Virus record (IMG/VR): IMGVR_UViG_3300012930_000002
Location: 1 to 64,000 of that record
DNA length: 64,000 bases
DNA from: a virus
Strand: one strand, 5' to 3'
Shown here: piece by piece, positions 56,431 to 63,926 of the stretch
How the letters are laid out: each line of letters opens with the position of its first letter
Numbering within the stretch: position 1 is the first letter of the stretch
Notes under the pieces: model-generated
Told to the model about the DNA's origin: nothing
Databases searched by the model: none
The model's input: only the letters and a program-made list of their open reading frames with translations
Position numbers and translations under genes: made by a program

Positions 56431-56709
56431 ATGACGAAACGCAGCACGAAGCGACCACGCCTTATTCGCTGTGAAATCAGATACAACGCTAAGCAAGGTG
56501 CGTGGTATTATCGTGAGAAGATAGACGGCGTGTGGGAGCCAAGCTATGAGGGCTTCCCTAAACTCGCGTTCATCAGGGACACCGTTCAGCGACTTCGACA
56601 GCGCATTGCTTTAGTGCCAGCGTGCTTCTCCCTGCGAATCTACAAGCGAAATGGACAGTACCAGGATGAGCGAAGTTATGGGCATGACCCGAGAAAGTCA
56701 AAGGGATAA
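56431..56709 (+). CDS. DUF2188-like basic protein, 92 aa
   Basis: AAAGGAGCGCGCCCG selects the ATG at 56431. IRYNAKQGAWYYREKIDGVW and FSLRIYKRNGQYQDERSYGH show the two-stranded 'W-v--------F-----A' and 'L-I-k-dG-iq-E-tYg' pattern of DUF2188-type proteins. Function unknown. Confidence 0.6.
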   Translation: MTKRSTKRPRLIRCEIRYNAKQGAWYYREKIDGVWEPSYEGFPKLAFIRDTVQRLRQRIALVPACFSLRIYKRNGQYQDERSYGHDPRKSKG

Positions 56710-56711
56710 AA

Positions 56712-56963
56712 ATGAAGCACGATCAAGATGCTCGGTTTTATTATGAAATCATTCCGTTAACCTTTGGCCGCGCTCGGATCATCTATACCGACGGAACTGT
56801 CATAGCAGATGGTTGGTGATATGACGGTCCAATTGCTGCGGTCGCGGCACTCGAAGCATTTCAGCAAAACGAAGATGAGGAACCGGAAGGATGGATGCGA
56901 CATCCGCAATCTGGCCGGCGGCGTCCGAATGGCGACAGAAATAAAGAATATATTTATCCCTAG
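56712..56963 (+). pseudogene. Small gene with in-frame TGA
   Basis: Frame: MKHDQDARFYYEIIPLTFGR, then IIYTDGTVIADGW and TGA at 56817-56819. The same frame continues with YDGPIAAVAALEAFQQNE, EPEGWMRHPQSGRRRPNG, DRNKEYIYP and TAG. Together 83 codons, similar to the phage protein type '..DGW-YD----A--AA...EP-GW-RHP-(S/T)GRRRP-GD--KEY'. TGA would be one base from Cys or Trp codons. Mutation, readthrough or sequencing error. Confidence 0.65.
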
Positions 56964-56981
56964 TATTTAGCGCAGGCGTTG

Positions 56982-57107
56982 ATGATCCGCTTCCTCTACT
57001 TCATCCTCGGCTTGCTGATCGGCATAGCGACAGTTGAGACAGGAGAGAATAAATGCGTTACTGGTTCGACACTGAATTCATCGAGGACGGTAGAACGATT
57101 GACCTGA
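56982..57107 (+). CDS. Possible membrane peptide, 41 aa
   Basis: Starts MIRFLYFILGLLIGIATVET, one hydrophobic span, then enters the exonuclease gene in another frame. Only the first half looks natural. Low support. Confidence 0.3.
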   Translation: MIRFLYFILGLLIGIATVETGENKCVTGSTLNSSRTVERLT

Positions 57108-57586
57108 TTAGCATCGGGATCGTCGCTGAAGACGGGCGCGAGTTCTACGGACAGAACGCTATCTGTGACTTTGGAAACGCAAGTGGATGGGTAGAAGATA
57201 ACGTGTTAGTTCACTTACAAGAGTTTGACCTCAACTGCTACCAGCCTGCGAATCCTTCAACACTTGCTGCGCCTTGGTATTCTAAGAGCGAGCTAGCCGT
57301 AGCCATTCAGCAATTTATCAGTGGCGACAAACCCGAATTCTGGGCCTATTATGCCGATTACGATTGGGTTGTACTTTGCCAGCTGTTCGGCACGATGATG
57401 GACTTACCCAAAGGCTGGCCAATGTACTGTCGAGACATTAAACAATGGTGCGACATGCTCGGCAACCCAAAACTACCTGTGCAGAGCGACACGGAGCATC
57501 ACGCGTTAGCGGACGCCCGTTGGAATAAGACGGCTTGGGAATTCTTAGATCGCTATCACTGGATCGTGATTGCAACGGCGAGATAG
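57053..57586 (+). CDS. DEDDh 3'-5' exonuclease (Rv2179c-like)
   Basis: 177 residues. Motif I RYWFDTEFIEDGRTIDLISI (catalytic Asp and Glu), motif II YYADYDWVVLCQLFGTMMDL, motif III HHALADARWNK with the DEDDh His-Asp pair. The family trims RNA or DNA 3' ends. AGGAGA precedes the ATG. Probably acts on host or phage RNA. Confidence 0.85.
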   Translation: MRYWFDTEFIEDGRTIDLISIGIVAEDGREFYGQNAICDFGNASGWVEDNVLVHLQEFDLNCYQPANPSTLAAPWYSKSELAVAIQQFISGDKPEFWAYYADYDWVVLCQLFGTMMDLPKGWPMYCRDIKQWCDMLGNPKLPVQSDTEHHALADARWNKTAWEFLDRYHWIVIATAR

Positions 57587-57596
57587 AAGAACGGCA

Positions 57597-58070
57597 ATGA
57601 GAATCAGCTATAGCGACGATGAACAGTATCCCGGTCAATTCAATCTCTGGCAGGCGAACTGTGACCGTTCGCTGGTAGGGAGGAAGGGCCAGGCGGCGTT
57701 GCGAGAGTTGGAGGCGGCGCTAGTCGCTCTGCCTAACAAACGGTTGATCGCAGATGAGTTTGAGAACGAGGAAGGCATCTGTCCGCTGGCCGCAGTAGCA
57801 AAATATCGTGGTCTGACCAGGAGTGATATTAAGGCTGACCCTGAATCCGAGATGGAAGAAGTCGGTGTTGAGCTTGGCATGCCCCGGCTGGTTGCGTGGA
57901 AGATTGTCGAGTTGAATGACATCATCATTGATGGGCATTACGCTGACACAGTAGGGCCAGTTCGATACGGCGGCTGGCGACCTCGTGTGTTCATCCCCGC
58001 CATGCCAGAAGAACGGTACGAAAAGGTACTGTCTTGGGTTAGGTCGCGAATTGTTACGGAGGTAGGATGA
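57597..58070 (+). CDS. Hypothetical protein, 157 aa
   Basis: ATG at 57597 is favoured over one at 57570 inside the previous gene. Residues 25-90: FNLWQANCDRSLVGRKGQAA, LRELEAALVALPNKRLIADE and GICPLAAVAKYRGLTR; C-terminal RPRVFIPAMPEERYEKVLSW. A recurrent phage protein pattern ('LRELEAALLALP-KRLI'), function unknown. Confidence 0.7.
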   Translation: MRISYSDDEQYPGQFNLWQANCDRSLVGRKGQAALRELEAALVALPNKRLIADEFENEEGICPLAAVAKYRGLTRSDIKADPESEMEEVGVELGMPRLVAWKIVELNDIIIDGHYADTVGPVRYGGWRPRVFIPAMPEERYEKVLSWVRSRIVTEVG

Positions 58071-58585
58071 GCACGACAACGGAACTCACGGGCATAATCA
58101 ACGCGCATTCTGTGATCTTCAAAGCACCTGACGGCACCGATTTGCCCGTCCACCTCTACCGTGGCGGTGATGTATCAGTGCCGGGGATTGCGACGTTGAA
58201 AGCACTGAACGTGAGCAAGGTCATTAGCTTGCAGAACGCCAAACAAGACTCAGCCGCCACAATCCTATTCGAGCACGCACGCGTAGAGGAAGCGGGGATG
58301 ACGTGGGTGAATGTACCAATGGACTCGTCAGGCGTGTTCAGCTACGATGATATTAGCAAGGTGCCGCAGGTGCTGAGCGAAATTCAGAACACAATAGGGC
58401 CGGTCCTAATTCACTGCTCGAAAGGCGCTGACAGATCCTCCGTGGTCGCCTCAATCTATCGTATCCAGCATGGCTGGAGCGTTGATAAGGCAATCAAAGA
58501 GGGTCAGTCATATGGTTGGGCCTGGTGGAACAGCGGGATGCGTAAGGCGGTCAGGCAGTGGGCAAAGGATCAAGGATATAAGTAA
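58067..58585 (+). CDS. Dual-specificity/tyrosine phosphatase-like protein
   Basis: 172 residues. The catalytic loop VLIHCSKGADRSSVVASIYR fits HCx5RS. Upstream LKALNVSKVISLQNAKQDS and TWVNVPMDSSGVFSYDD match the beta-strands and general-acid loop region (Asp near 88). Probably removes phosphate from protein or small molecules. In a phage operon it may alter a host signal or kinase-based defence; that role is inference. Confidence 0.85.
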   Translation: MSTTTELTGIINAHSVIFKAPDGTDLPVHLYRGGDVSVPGIATLKALNVSKVISLQNAKQDSAATILFEHARVEEAGMTWVNVPMDSSGVFSYDDISKVPQVLSEIQNTIGPVLIHCSKGADRSSVVASIYRIQHGWSVDKAIKEGQSYGWAWWNSGMRKAVRQWAKDQGYK

Positions 58586-58761
58586 TGCCAACGACTCTTG
58601 ATAGCACCGTCATCACAACCGCTCAGCAAGAGCTACTTCGCTACATGATCCAGCAGGCGATAGTTGACCGGCTTGGGCGGGCGATGACGGCGGGTGAGAT
58701 AACGACTATGGAGTATTGGTTGACGTGGATAGAAGCGTGGCCAAAGGAAGATAAGCAATGA
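58585..58761 (+). CDS. Small helical protein, 58 aa
   Basis: MPTTLDSTVITTAQQELLRY, then RLGRAMTAGEITTMEYWLTW. Overlaps the phosphatase stop by one base and the next by four. Unknown. Confidence 0.55.
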   Translation: MPTTLDSTVITTAQQELLRYMIQQAIVDRLGRAMTAGEITTMEYWLTWIEAWPKEDKQ

Positions 58762-58880
58762 TCAAAGTCCTCTGTCCTCGCTGCTGCGGTCGCGGCTTCT
58801 TTCGCTGGCTTGCCCCCTACGGTTGGGACCGGCTCAATTGTGCGCTGTGTCACGGAGTGGGATGGTTGGTGAGGAGCTAG
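58758..58880 (+). CDS. Tiny DnaJ-type zinc protein, 40 aa
   Basis: MIKVLCPRCCGRGFFRWLAP, then LNCALCHGVGWLVRS: two CxxCxGxG-like knuckles form one probable zinc site. Unknown role. Confidence 0.6.
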   Translation: MIKVLCPRCCGRGFFRWLAPYGWDRLNCALCHGVGWLVRS

Positions 58881-58883
58881 TAG

Positions 58884-59444
58884 ATGGAACGAATCTTGAT
58901 CGCCTGTGAGTTTAGCGGAATCGTGCGGGATGCTTTCTTGGCACGAGGCCATGAGGCTTATAGCTGTGATTTATTGCCTAGTGAACGTAGCAGCGAGCGA
59001 CATTATCAGTGCCCGGTAGAATTAGTTCTTGACGGTGGTTGGGATTTGCTTATTGCCTTCCCGCCCTGTACTCATTTGGCTGTTAGTGGCGCTCGCTGGT
59101 TCAAGAATAAGATGACCGAACAGGATGCGGCGCTTTCCTTTATCCGTGTCCTAATGGCATGGCCGTGTCCTCGTATTGCAATTGAGAATCCTATCGGCAT
59201 AATCAGTAGTAAGATTCGGAAACCTGACCAAATCATTCAGCCGTGGCAATTTGGACACGGTGAAGTCAAGGCAACATGTTTGTGGCTCAAAGGACTTCCG
59301 CCTCTGTGCCCTACTGATATTGTGGATGGTCGCAGACCGCGAGTGCATCACGAGCCACCGTCGCCTGAGCGATGGAAGAACCGTAGCCGAACATTGCCCG
59401 GTATTGCAAAAGCAATGGCCGAACAATGGGGCGGGATACTATAA
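58884..59444 (+). CDS. C5-methylase-like protein without recognition domain, 186 aa
   Basis: ERILIACEFSGIVRDAFLAR resembles methylase motif I, and WDLLIAFPPCTHLAVSGARW carries the PPC of C5-type motif IV. IAIENPIGIISS parallels motif VI ENP. No target-recognition domain or motif X is seen. This 'CEFSG-VRDAF ... FPPCTHLAVSGARWF' protein is widespread in phages; activity is unproven. Confidence 0.75.
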   Translation: MERILIACEFSGIVRDAFLARGHEAYSCDLLPSERSSERHYQCPVELVLDGGWDLLIAFPPCTHLAVSGARWFKNKMTEQDAALSFIRVLMAWPCPRIAIENPIGIISSKIRKPDQIIQPWQFGHGEVKATCLWLKGLPPLCPTDIVDGRRPRVHHEPPSPERWKNRSRTLPGIAKAMAEQWGGIL

Positions 59445-59478
59445 TGCCCACAGTGCAAGTGGCGCAGGGGGAATCGTA

Positions 59479-59679
59479 ATGTACGATGACGTGCTGGTTG
59501 AAGAGATCGCTGAGCAGCTATACGACGCAGGGGTGGCGGTAGATGGCTACAACCCTGCCGAGCATTTCAAGCAAAGTAGGGATTATGAGAGCGTGTTCTA
59601 TGAGCGCTACTTCAGCCGGCTCCCAGAAGACGTGCAGGATGCGTATCGAAGGCAAGCTGAATGCAACAAATCCTTATGA
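59479..59679 (+). CDS. Small acidic protein, 66 aa
   Basis: GGGGGAATCGTA precedes the ATG at 59479. MYDDVLVEEIAEQLYDAGVA; acidic helical with SRDYESVFYERYFSRLPEDV. Unknown. Confidence 0.55.
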   Translation: MYDDVLVEEIAEQLYDAGVAVDGYNPAEHFKQSRDYESVFYERYFSRLPEDVQDAYRRQAECNKSL

Positions 59680-59691
59680 GCGAGATTGACT

Positions 59692-59820
59692 ATGAAGGTC
59701 GAAGTAACCGTCCACAGCACGCAGGAACTGACCGAGTGGCTAATGACCCACTACCCCAACGATGAGTTTGGACGGGACGAGGTGGTGGTGAGGTTGGTGC
59801 GAGATGCGGTAAAGGAGTAA
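59692..59820 (+). CDS. Small protein, 42 aa
   Basis: MKVEVTVHSTQELTEWLMTH, then EFGRDEVVVRLVRDAVKE. An overlapping 29-codon frame (59676-59765) is less likely. Unknown. Confidence 0.5.
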   Translation: MKVEVTVHSTQELTEWLMTHYPNDEFGRDEVVVRLVRDAVKE

Positions 59821-59891
59821 AGTTATAACTGGAATGATTGTCGGTTCATGTCAAAGTCTAGTCTAGTGCGAGTTTGAAAAGGAGAAATACT

Positions 59892-60323
59892 ATGTCAGGT
59901 TTGGTAGGTTCAACAAACGCAACAAGTCCGCCCCTCGTCATCGAGGGAGCGACCACGCAGATAACGGCGCAGTCGTATCTTAGCGTCGAGTCGGTTCATC
60001 TCTTCACACAGGCTGTTCGTGAATACGTGCGGATCAATCCAGAGCCGCAAAATCAAGGGCACTCGCGAAGTAGCCGTGAGAAGGCGCATGAGATAGGGGA
60101 TTGCTGTAGTCCGCTCAACGGACAACAACCAATCTTCGCCCTACTCGGTTATGAGGATATTCAGACGTTAGAGGGGCGACTACTAACTTTGGTAGATGCG
60201 TCTTTCTCTGACCGAGAGCAAAGGAAGGCGTTTAAGGATATGATACGTCGTGAGATTTGGTATAACTGGGTGAAGCACCTTGATACCGACGATGTTCATA
60301 TCGGGATGCCGCCAAGCAGGTAG
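59892..60323 (+). CDS. Last rightward gene, 143 aa
   Basis: AAAAGGAGAAATACT gives a strong site for the ATG at 59892. Contains NATSPPLVIEGATTQITAQS, LGYEDIQTLEGRLLTLVDAS and REQRKAFKDMIRREIWYNWV. 71 bases precede it (59821-59891), where a weak promoter (TTGTCG, TCTAGT) is possible. No family recognised. It converges with the lysis module; nothing clear terminates the two. Confidence 0.6.
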   Translation: MSGLVGSTNATSPPLVIEGATTQITAQSYLSVESVHLFTQAVREYVRINPEPQNQGHSRSSREKAHEIGDCCSPLNGQQPIFALLGYEDIQTLEGRLLTLVDASFSDREQRKAFKDMIRREIWYNWVKHLDTDDVHIGMPPSR

Positions 60324-60366
60324 TTTCAGAACCGACAATCATTCACTTAAACAACAGCAAGAATGC

Positions 60367-60582
60367 CTAGCCCTTCCCAACCAGCGAAATCAAGAACCAC
60401 AGTAGCAGGATGCCGCCGAGCGCCACTGCAATCCAGATTGCCCAACCTCGAATTGGCTCCGGAAACTTACTGAGAAGCCACCATAGCAGCGCAGCGAACA
60501 GCACCAAGATCAGGATGATAAGCAGGATTTCTGGCAACGTAGCCAGTGAGAACTGCGGGATGAGCAGAGCAAGCATTGCCAT
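60367..60582 (-). CDS. Holin-like membrane protein, 71 aa
   Basis: GCGGAGGTA precedes the ATG. Two spans: LPEILLIILILVLFAALLWW and WAIWIAVALGGILLLWFLIS, with a basic end. Last gene of the lysis module. Holin or antiholin, by pattern. Confidence 0.6.
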   Translation of the reverse strand: MAMLALLIPQFSLATLPEILLIILILVLFAALLWWLLSKFPEPIRGWAIWIAVALGGILLLWFLISLVGKG

Positions 60583-60678
60583 TACCTCCGCTGGTGAAAA
60601 TCGGACCCCCAGCGAGCGCTAAGAGTCGGGACTATCGCTTAAGGTTACTAGAGTTGGGCTGAGCTTAACACGACCGCT

Positions 60679-60795
60679 CTACACCGTCAAAGCCCAAGCT
60701 GCACGTGTCACTAGTCGCATCACCGCCAGTCCAGCAGCCGTGCAAGCCGCGAGAGCCAACCAGAACAGCACTAGGACTGCGTAGCCACGCTTCAT
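60679..60795 (-). CDS. Small lipoprotein-like peptide, 38 aa
   Basis: MKRGYAVLVLFWLALAACTA has a signal-like start with a LAAC lipobox, then AGLAVMRLVTRAAWALTV. Could be an Rz1-type outer-membrane partner, which would imply a Gram-negative host, but the mature part is short and not Pro-rich. Confidence 0.4.
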   Translation of the reverse strand: MKRGYAVLVLFWLALAACTAAGLAVMRLVTRAAWALTV

Positions 60796-60797
60796 GG

Positions 60798-61025
60798 TCA
60801 CGCTTCGCCGATCAGCTGGTCAAGCTCATCATCCACGAGCTTCAGTATCTTTTGCGCCTTCTCGCCCTTCAGCTGCGGTGCTGCCTGTAGCAAAAGCGCC
60901 GGCAGAACCGGGAAGATAAAGCTCATAAAGAAGCTGAGGAAGAAGCTGCCCGCTGATGCGGATGCTAGGTGTGTTGCGATTTGCTTTTGTGCTGCTGCTT
61001 GTTTGTCAGTTACTTTGTCGCTCAT
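60798..61025 (-). CDS. Membrane protein of the lysis module, 75 aa
   Basis: AGGAGAACTA precedes the ATG. Amphipathic N-terminus, span FFLSFFMSFIFPVLPALLL, then a charged helix (AQKILKLVDDELDQLIGEA). Holin-like by size, position and composition. Confidence 0.55.
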   Translation of the reverse strand: MSDKVTDKQAAAQKQIATHLASASAGSFFLSFFMSFIFPVLPALLLQAAPQLKGEKAQKILKLVDDELDQLIGEA

Positions 61026-61134
61026 TAGTTCTCCTTTTAGTCTTAGTCGCGGCTGTCCGATTCCCGATTCTCCACGGACGCTTCCCGATGAAGGATTTTA
61101 CCCTTACCAGCCGGTTCTTGTCGAACGTAGGCAT
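61006..61134 (-). CDS. Possible small basic protein, 42 aa
   Basis: Fills part of the gap 61026-61225. MPTFDKNRLVRVKSFIGKRP; very basic. It overlaps the next gene by 20 bases and has no good ribosome site. Otherwise the gap shows nothing. Confidence 0.3.
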   Translation of the reverse strand: MPTFDKNRLVRVKSFIGKRPWRIGNRTAATKTKRRTNERQSN

Positions 61135-61225
61135 TCAGCTTCGGGCGTGCTAATTTATTTATCGTGTCTGTCGGGGTTGGTTAGTTCCCCACCATCTACA
61201 CCAAGCCGCGATAGTTTTATTCTTC

Positions 61226-62236
61226 CTACTCAATCGTCTCAATCTGTACTATCGCATCCTTCAACACCCACGCCGTGTTGAACTCGCCCTTGAGTACCAC
61301 CACACCCTCATCATTGTTCTTGATTCGCGCCTGAAATTGCAAGGCACCCGCGTTCACCGTCACCTGTCGCCCGTGCAGGTTGGGCAAGTCTACTTCAGTC
61401 GCAGCAACGATCTTGCCCGGTTTCAGCAATAGCACTCGCGCTGCAAAGGTGTGATGGTTTGGGTCGGGTGGCGGCGGGGGAGGAGGGGGAGGAGGTGCGA
61501 TGAAGTCAATCACGTCGATCAGTTGATAGCCATAGACGTGGCGAGATTGAAAGTTACCGCCCTCTAGGAAGTGCCACTTCACACGAATGATTCTGAGATA
61601 TCGCCCCCAGGAGTTTAGGAAGATAGCGTGATCATTGTCTCCTAGCCCGTCATACGCGATGAAACAAAGTTGGTGATACCCCGATGTCGCGATCTCATTT
61701 GAATCCCAGCCCAGCACAGACGGTAGCAACATTGCTACGACACAGGGTCCATTTGCCACCAAGGCCGAGGCTAAGGTCAACCGCCACGCATTAGCTACTT
61801 GGGGAGCGAACGCATAACCCTGAATCTTCCGTATGAATCCTGTCGCCGGTTCAACAAGGCCGTAGTCACGGATATACCGTAGAGCGCGATCGGTAGAGAT
61901 CCCATTTTGCCCGGTGCCGCCACAGGCGCGATACAGTGCCTCGGCGTCATACATCCGCCAAAGCCTCTCATCCTTGAAGTCCTCAATTGACTTTGCGCCA
62001 CCCGAGGAATAAGCAACGCAGGCCCCTTCACCGTCCTGATCGTAAGCCACGCCAATTGCCGCCGAGATAGACTCTTCGGTCATCTCCGCATCCACGACGA
62101 TGCAGCTTGGCGGGGGCGATTCCGCGAGAACCTCTGCCGTATTGGGCTCGAGCTCAAGGTGCCAGTCGCGTAGGTCGGAGTCGCGAAACAATGCCCCGGT
62201 ACCGCCCCAATTTGGATCAAGTTGCGCTAAGTTCAT
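61226..62236 (-). CDS. Papain-like (C1) cysteine protease with Pro-rich linker, 336 aa
   Basis: Residues 45-245 form a C1-type peptidase: AYDQDGEGACVAYSSGG has the catalytic Cys after the oxyanion Gln, GYHQLCFIAYDGLGDNDHAI supplies the His region, and FLNSWGRY the Asn motif. A run of ten Pro (IAPPPPPPPPPPDPN) links to a 75-residue beta-rich domain. No signal peptide. Phages carry such proteases in tails or lysis modules; here it lies between lysozyme and holin-like genes, so it may cut a host wall or a virion protein. Confidence 0.8.
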   Translation of the reverse strand: MNLAQLDPNWGGTGALFRDSDLRDWHLELEPNTAEVLAESPPPSCIVVDAEMTEESISAAIGVAYDQDGEGACVAYSSGGAKSIEDFKDERLWRMYDAEALYRACGGTGQNGISTDRALRYIRDYGLVEPATGFIRKIQGYAFAPQVANAWRLTLASALVANGPCVVAMLLPSVLGWDSNEIATSGYHQLCFIAYDGLGDNDHAIFLNSWGRYLRIIRVKWHFLEGGNFQSRHVYGYQLIDVIDFIAPPPPPPPPPPDPNHHTFAARVLLLKPGKIVAATEVDLPNLHGRQVTVNAGALQFQARIKNNDEGVVVLKGEFNTAWVLKDAIVQIETIE

Positions 62237-62708
62237 AAACTCCTCGCCACATTTTTATCTCAACCTCGCGCCGGTTTACAAGTCCCTGTACGACCTTGCC
62301 ACCCGCACGTGTCCAGCGCCTCAATTGTGCTGGTATGGCAATCAGGTCTTGAGAGCGAATCAGCTTCAGCAACGTTGAGTTGAGAAAGGCGTTTGCGCCA
62401 ACATTGAAGGTAAAGGATACAAGCGCGTCAAACTGGCAGCCCAGCAGTTCACCTGTCGCCGTGCTGACAATATCCTCGACGGGCTTGATGTCCTGGGCGA
62501 GTAGCGCATCTATTTGCTCGGTGGTCAATCCCTCGCTCCAGCGCACCGGCTCACCAGCGATGTAGAGCTTGCCGCTGAATAGCTCGGACCGCGACAGCAA
62601 ATGACCTACACCGATTGTCGGCAGGCCCATTACATCCTTGTACATCTTAGCGCGAGAACCTTCAAGTCGAGTGAGAACCGCTCTGCCTTCAGGTGATAGC
62701 TTCATCAT
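62217..62708 (-). CDS. GH24 lysozyme (endolysin)
   Basis: 163 residues, T4-lysozyme type. Catalytic Glu in RLEGSRAKMYKDVMGLPTIG with IGVGHLLS, then FDALVSFTFNVGANAFLNST and AQLRRWTRAGGKVVQGLVNR, which is the 'W--AGG-----GL--RR--E' signature. No signal sequence, so it needs a holin. It overlaps the protease start by 20 bases. Confidence 0.9.
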   Translation of the reverse strand: MMKLSPEGRAVLTRLEGSRAKMYKDVMGLPTIGVGHLLSRSELFSGKLYIAGEPVRWSEGLTTEQIDALLAQDIKPVEDIVSTATGELLGCQFDALVSFTFNVGANAFLNSTLLKLIRSQDLIAIPAQLRRWTRAGGKVVQGLVNRREVEIKMWRGVYELSAT

Positions 62709-62711
62709 TGT

Positions 62712-62879
62712 CTAGCTCTTCGCGTTCGGCACATTGTACACGCCGATGAACGCCACGACTGCTGCTGCTACTACCGTACTCCACTCAACTGGCGTGATCA
62801 CTCCGTCCATAGAGGCGGTAGTGAATGCGCCGACAGCAGCAAGAACGGCGGCGAGTATAGCCTTTCGGTAGGTAGCCAT
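62712..62879 (-). CDS. Holin, 55 aa
   Basis: ATG at 62879 preceded by GGAGAGTGA. Two hydrophobic helices (KAILAAVLAAVGAFTTAS and VEWSTVVAAAVVAFIGVYNV) with a short turn containing GVITPVEW, typical of r1t-like phage holins directly upstream of an endolysin. Stop lies three bases before the lysozyme ATG. Confidence 0.75.
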   Translation of the reverse strand: MATYRKAILAAVLAAVGAFTTASMDGVITPVEWSTVVAAAVVAFIGVYNVPNAKS

Positions 62880-63001
62880 TCACTCTCCTGCGTATCGTTG
62901 ACCAGCACGAGGCCCCAACTCTTCTCACAAATTGGAATCCCACTAGCCCCGCCACGGCCCACCAACCAGCCCCAACGGTTCTACGTGCCGGTCAATATAG
63001 G

Positions 63002-63056
63002 TGACCGCTGCAATTTCGCTAAAAGCCTTCACGGGGAAGGCTTTTTACAGCGGTCA
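63002..63056. terminator. Bidirectional terminator, nested stems
   Basis: AAAAGCCTTC (63021-63030) and GAAGGCTTTT (63036-63045) form a perfect 10-bp stem with A- and T-tracts, a textbook bidirectional terminator. An outer 9-bp stem TGACCGCTG (63002-63010) and CAGCGGTCA (63048-63056) encloses it. Sits in the 270-base gap 62880-63149. Confidence 0.8.
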
Positions 63057-63069
63057 ATTTCAAAGATAG

Positions 63070-63105
63070 GATGGAGACGGTGCAGAAAATACCGCCTCCA
63101 TCTTT
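63070..63105. terminator. Second hairpin in the lysis-module gap
   Basis: GATGGAG then CGGT (63070-63081) pair with ACCG then CTCCATC (63091-63102), one mismatch, followed by TTT on the plus strand. A third, smaller stem (CGTCCG 63107-63112, CGGACG 63123-63128) follows. Both flanking genes are on the minus strand, so the module is divided here. Confidence 0.55.
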
Positions 63106-63149
63106 CCGTCCGGTGGACCTTACGGACGCGACGGATTATCAAACTCACG

Positions 63150-63416
63150 CTACGGTGACATCTTCGCATCAATGCGTCTAGCCGTTTCTTCAATCAGCCC
63201 CCGTAGCCCATCGTGATACTTCATATCGCTTGTGTAATGATCGGCGCAGAGCTGTTTCATCTTATCACGCAAATCATTGAAGTCTGAAAGGTTGAAAGCA
63301 CTACTAAGCAATTCTTGTCCTAAGATATCCAACACCTTCAGGTCTGCATTAATGAGCTTTTGCATTCCGCGTCCACCACCGTGATTGATAATGATTTTAT
63401 CCGGGTATCCTGGCAT
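63150..63416 (-). CDS. Hypothetical protein, 88 aa
   Basis: GGAGATACG precedes the start. Helical, with LINADLKVLDILGQELLSSA and LRGLIEETARRIDAKM. No family recognised. Ends just before the terminator cluster. Confidence 0.55.
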   Translation of the reverse strand: MPGYPDKIIINHGGGRGMQKLINADLKVLDILGQELLSSAFNLSDFNDLRDKMKQLCADHYTSDMKYHDGLRGLIEETARRIDAKMSP

Positions 63417-63425
63417 CGTATCTCC

Positions 63426-63926
63426 TTACTGTACTGGCATCTTAAATCCGTGACTCTCCAACGAGATACTAATCTGTCGATAGCGCTCATCACTCAAGGC
63501 CAGCTTCATCTCTGTCACCTTGCGGTATTCGATAAAGTTCTCGCGAGTCTCACGTAGCTGCTCGGTCAGTACCGCATTGCTGACTCTGATTTCACCTTCG
63601 GTTGTCTTGGCAATGTAGAGCGCGGTGAACACCCATCCAAGAAACACTACGGCAATAGTGATAAACGTTCGTCCCCAAGCACCCGGACCATTACCGTTCG
63701 CGGGCTGCACCGCTGCCGTTTGATTCGACAGTTTCGTCAGCAGCATAACTGACCCTGAGATATTGTGAACCATATCCCTAAGATCGGCTATGTCGGCCAG
63801 TTCCTGTTTAGTCATCGGCTCACCGTGATGTTCGTCACTATTCTGACGCGGGTGCAACTTTTTGGTAATCGGTTCCTCACGCTGGCTTATTTTACCTGTC
63901 GGAAAGTCTGCCGTTGTTGCGCTCAT
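63426..63926 (-). CDS. Membrane protein with coiled coil, spanin-like candidate, 166 aa
   Basis: One span near residues 87-105 (FITIAVVFLGWVFTALYIA), a soluble N-terminal half and a coiled-coil C-terminal half (VLTEQLRETRENFIEYRKVT). Topology resembles i-spanin or phage 'membrane-anchored' proteins; no partner is certain. The 74 bases beyond (63927-64000) hold no clear feature. Confidence 0.5.
   Translation of the reverse strand: MSATTADFPTGKISQREEPITKKLHPRQNSDEHHGEPMTKQELADIADLRDMVHNISGSVMLLTKLSNQTAAVQPANGNGPGAWGRTFITIAVVFLGWVFTALYIAKTTEGEIRVSNAVLTEQLRETRENFIEYRKVTEMKLALSDERYRQISISLESHGFKMPVQ

Noticed and set aside
51611-56963. Reassigned TAG or TGA codons
   Set aside because: Both codons serve as normal stops for many well-supported genes here, so only local lesions or local readthrough remain possible.
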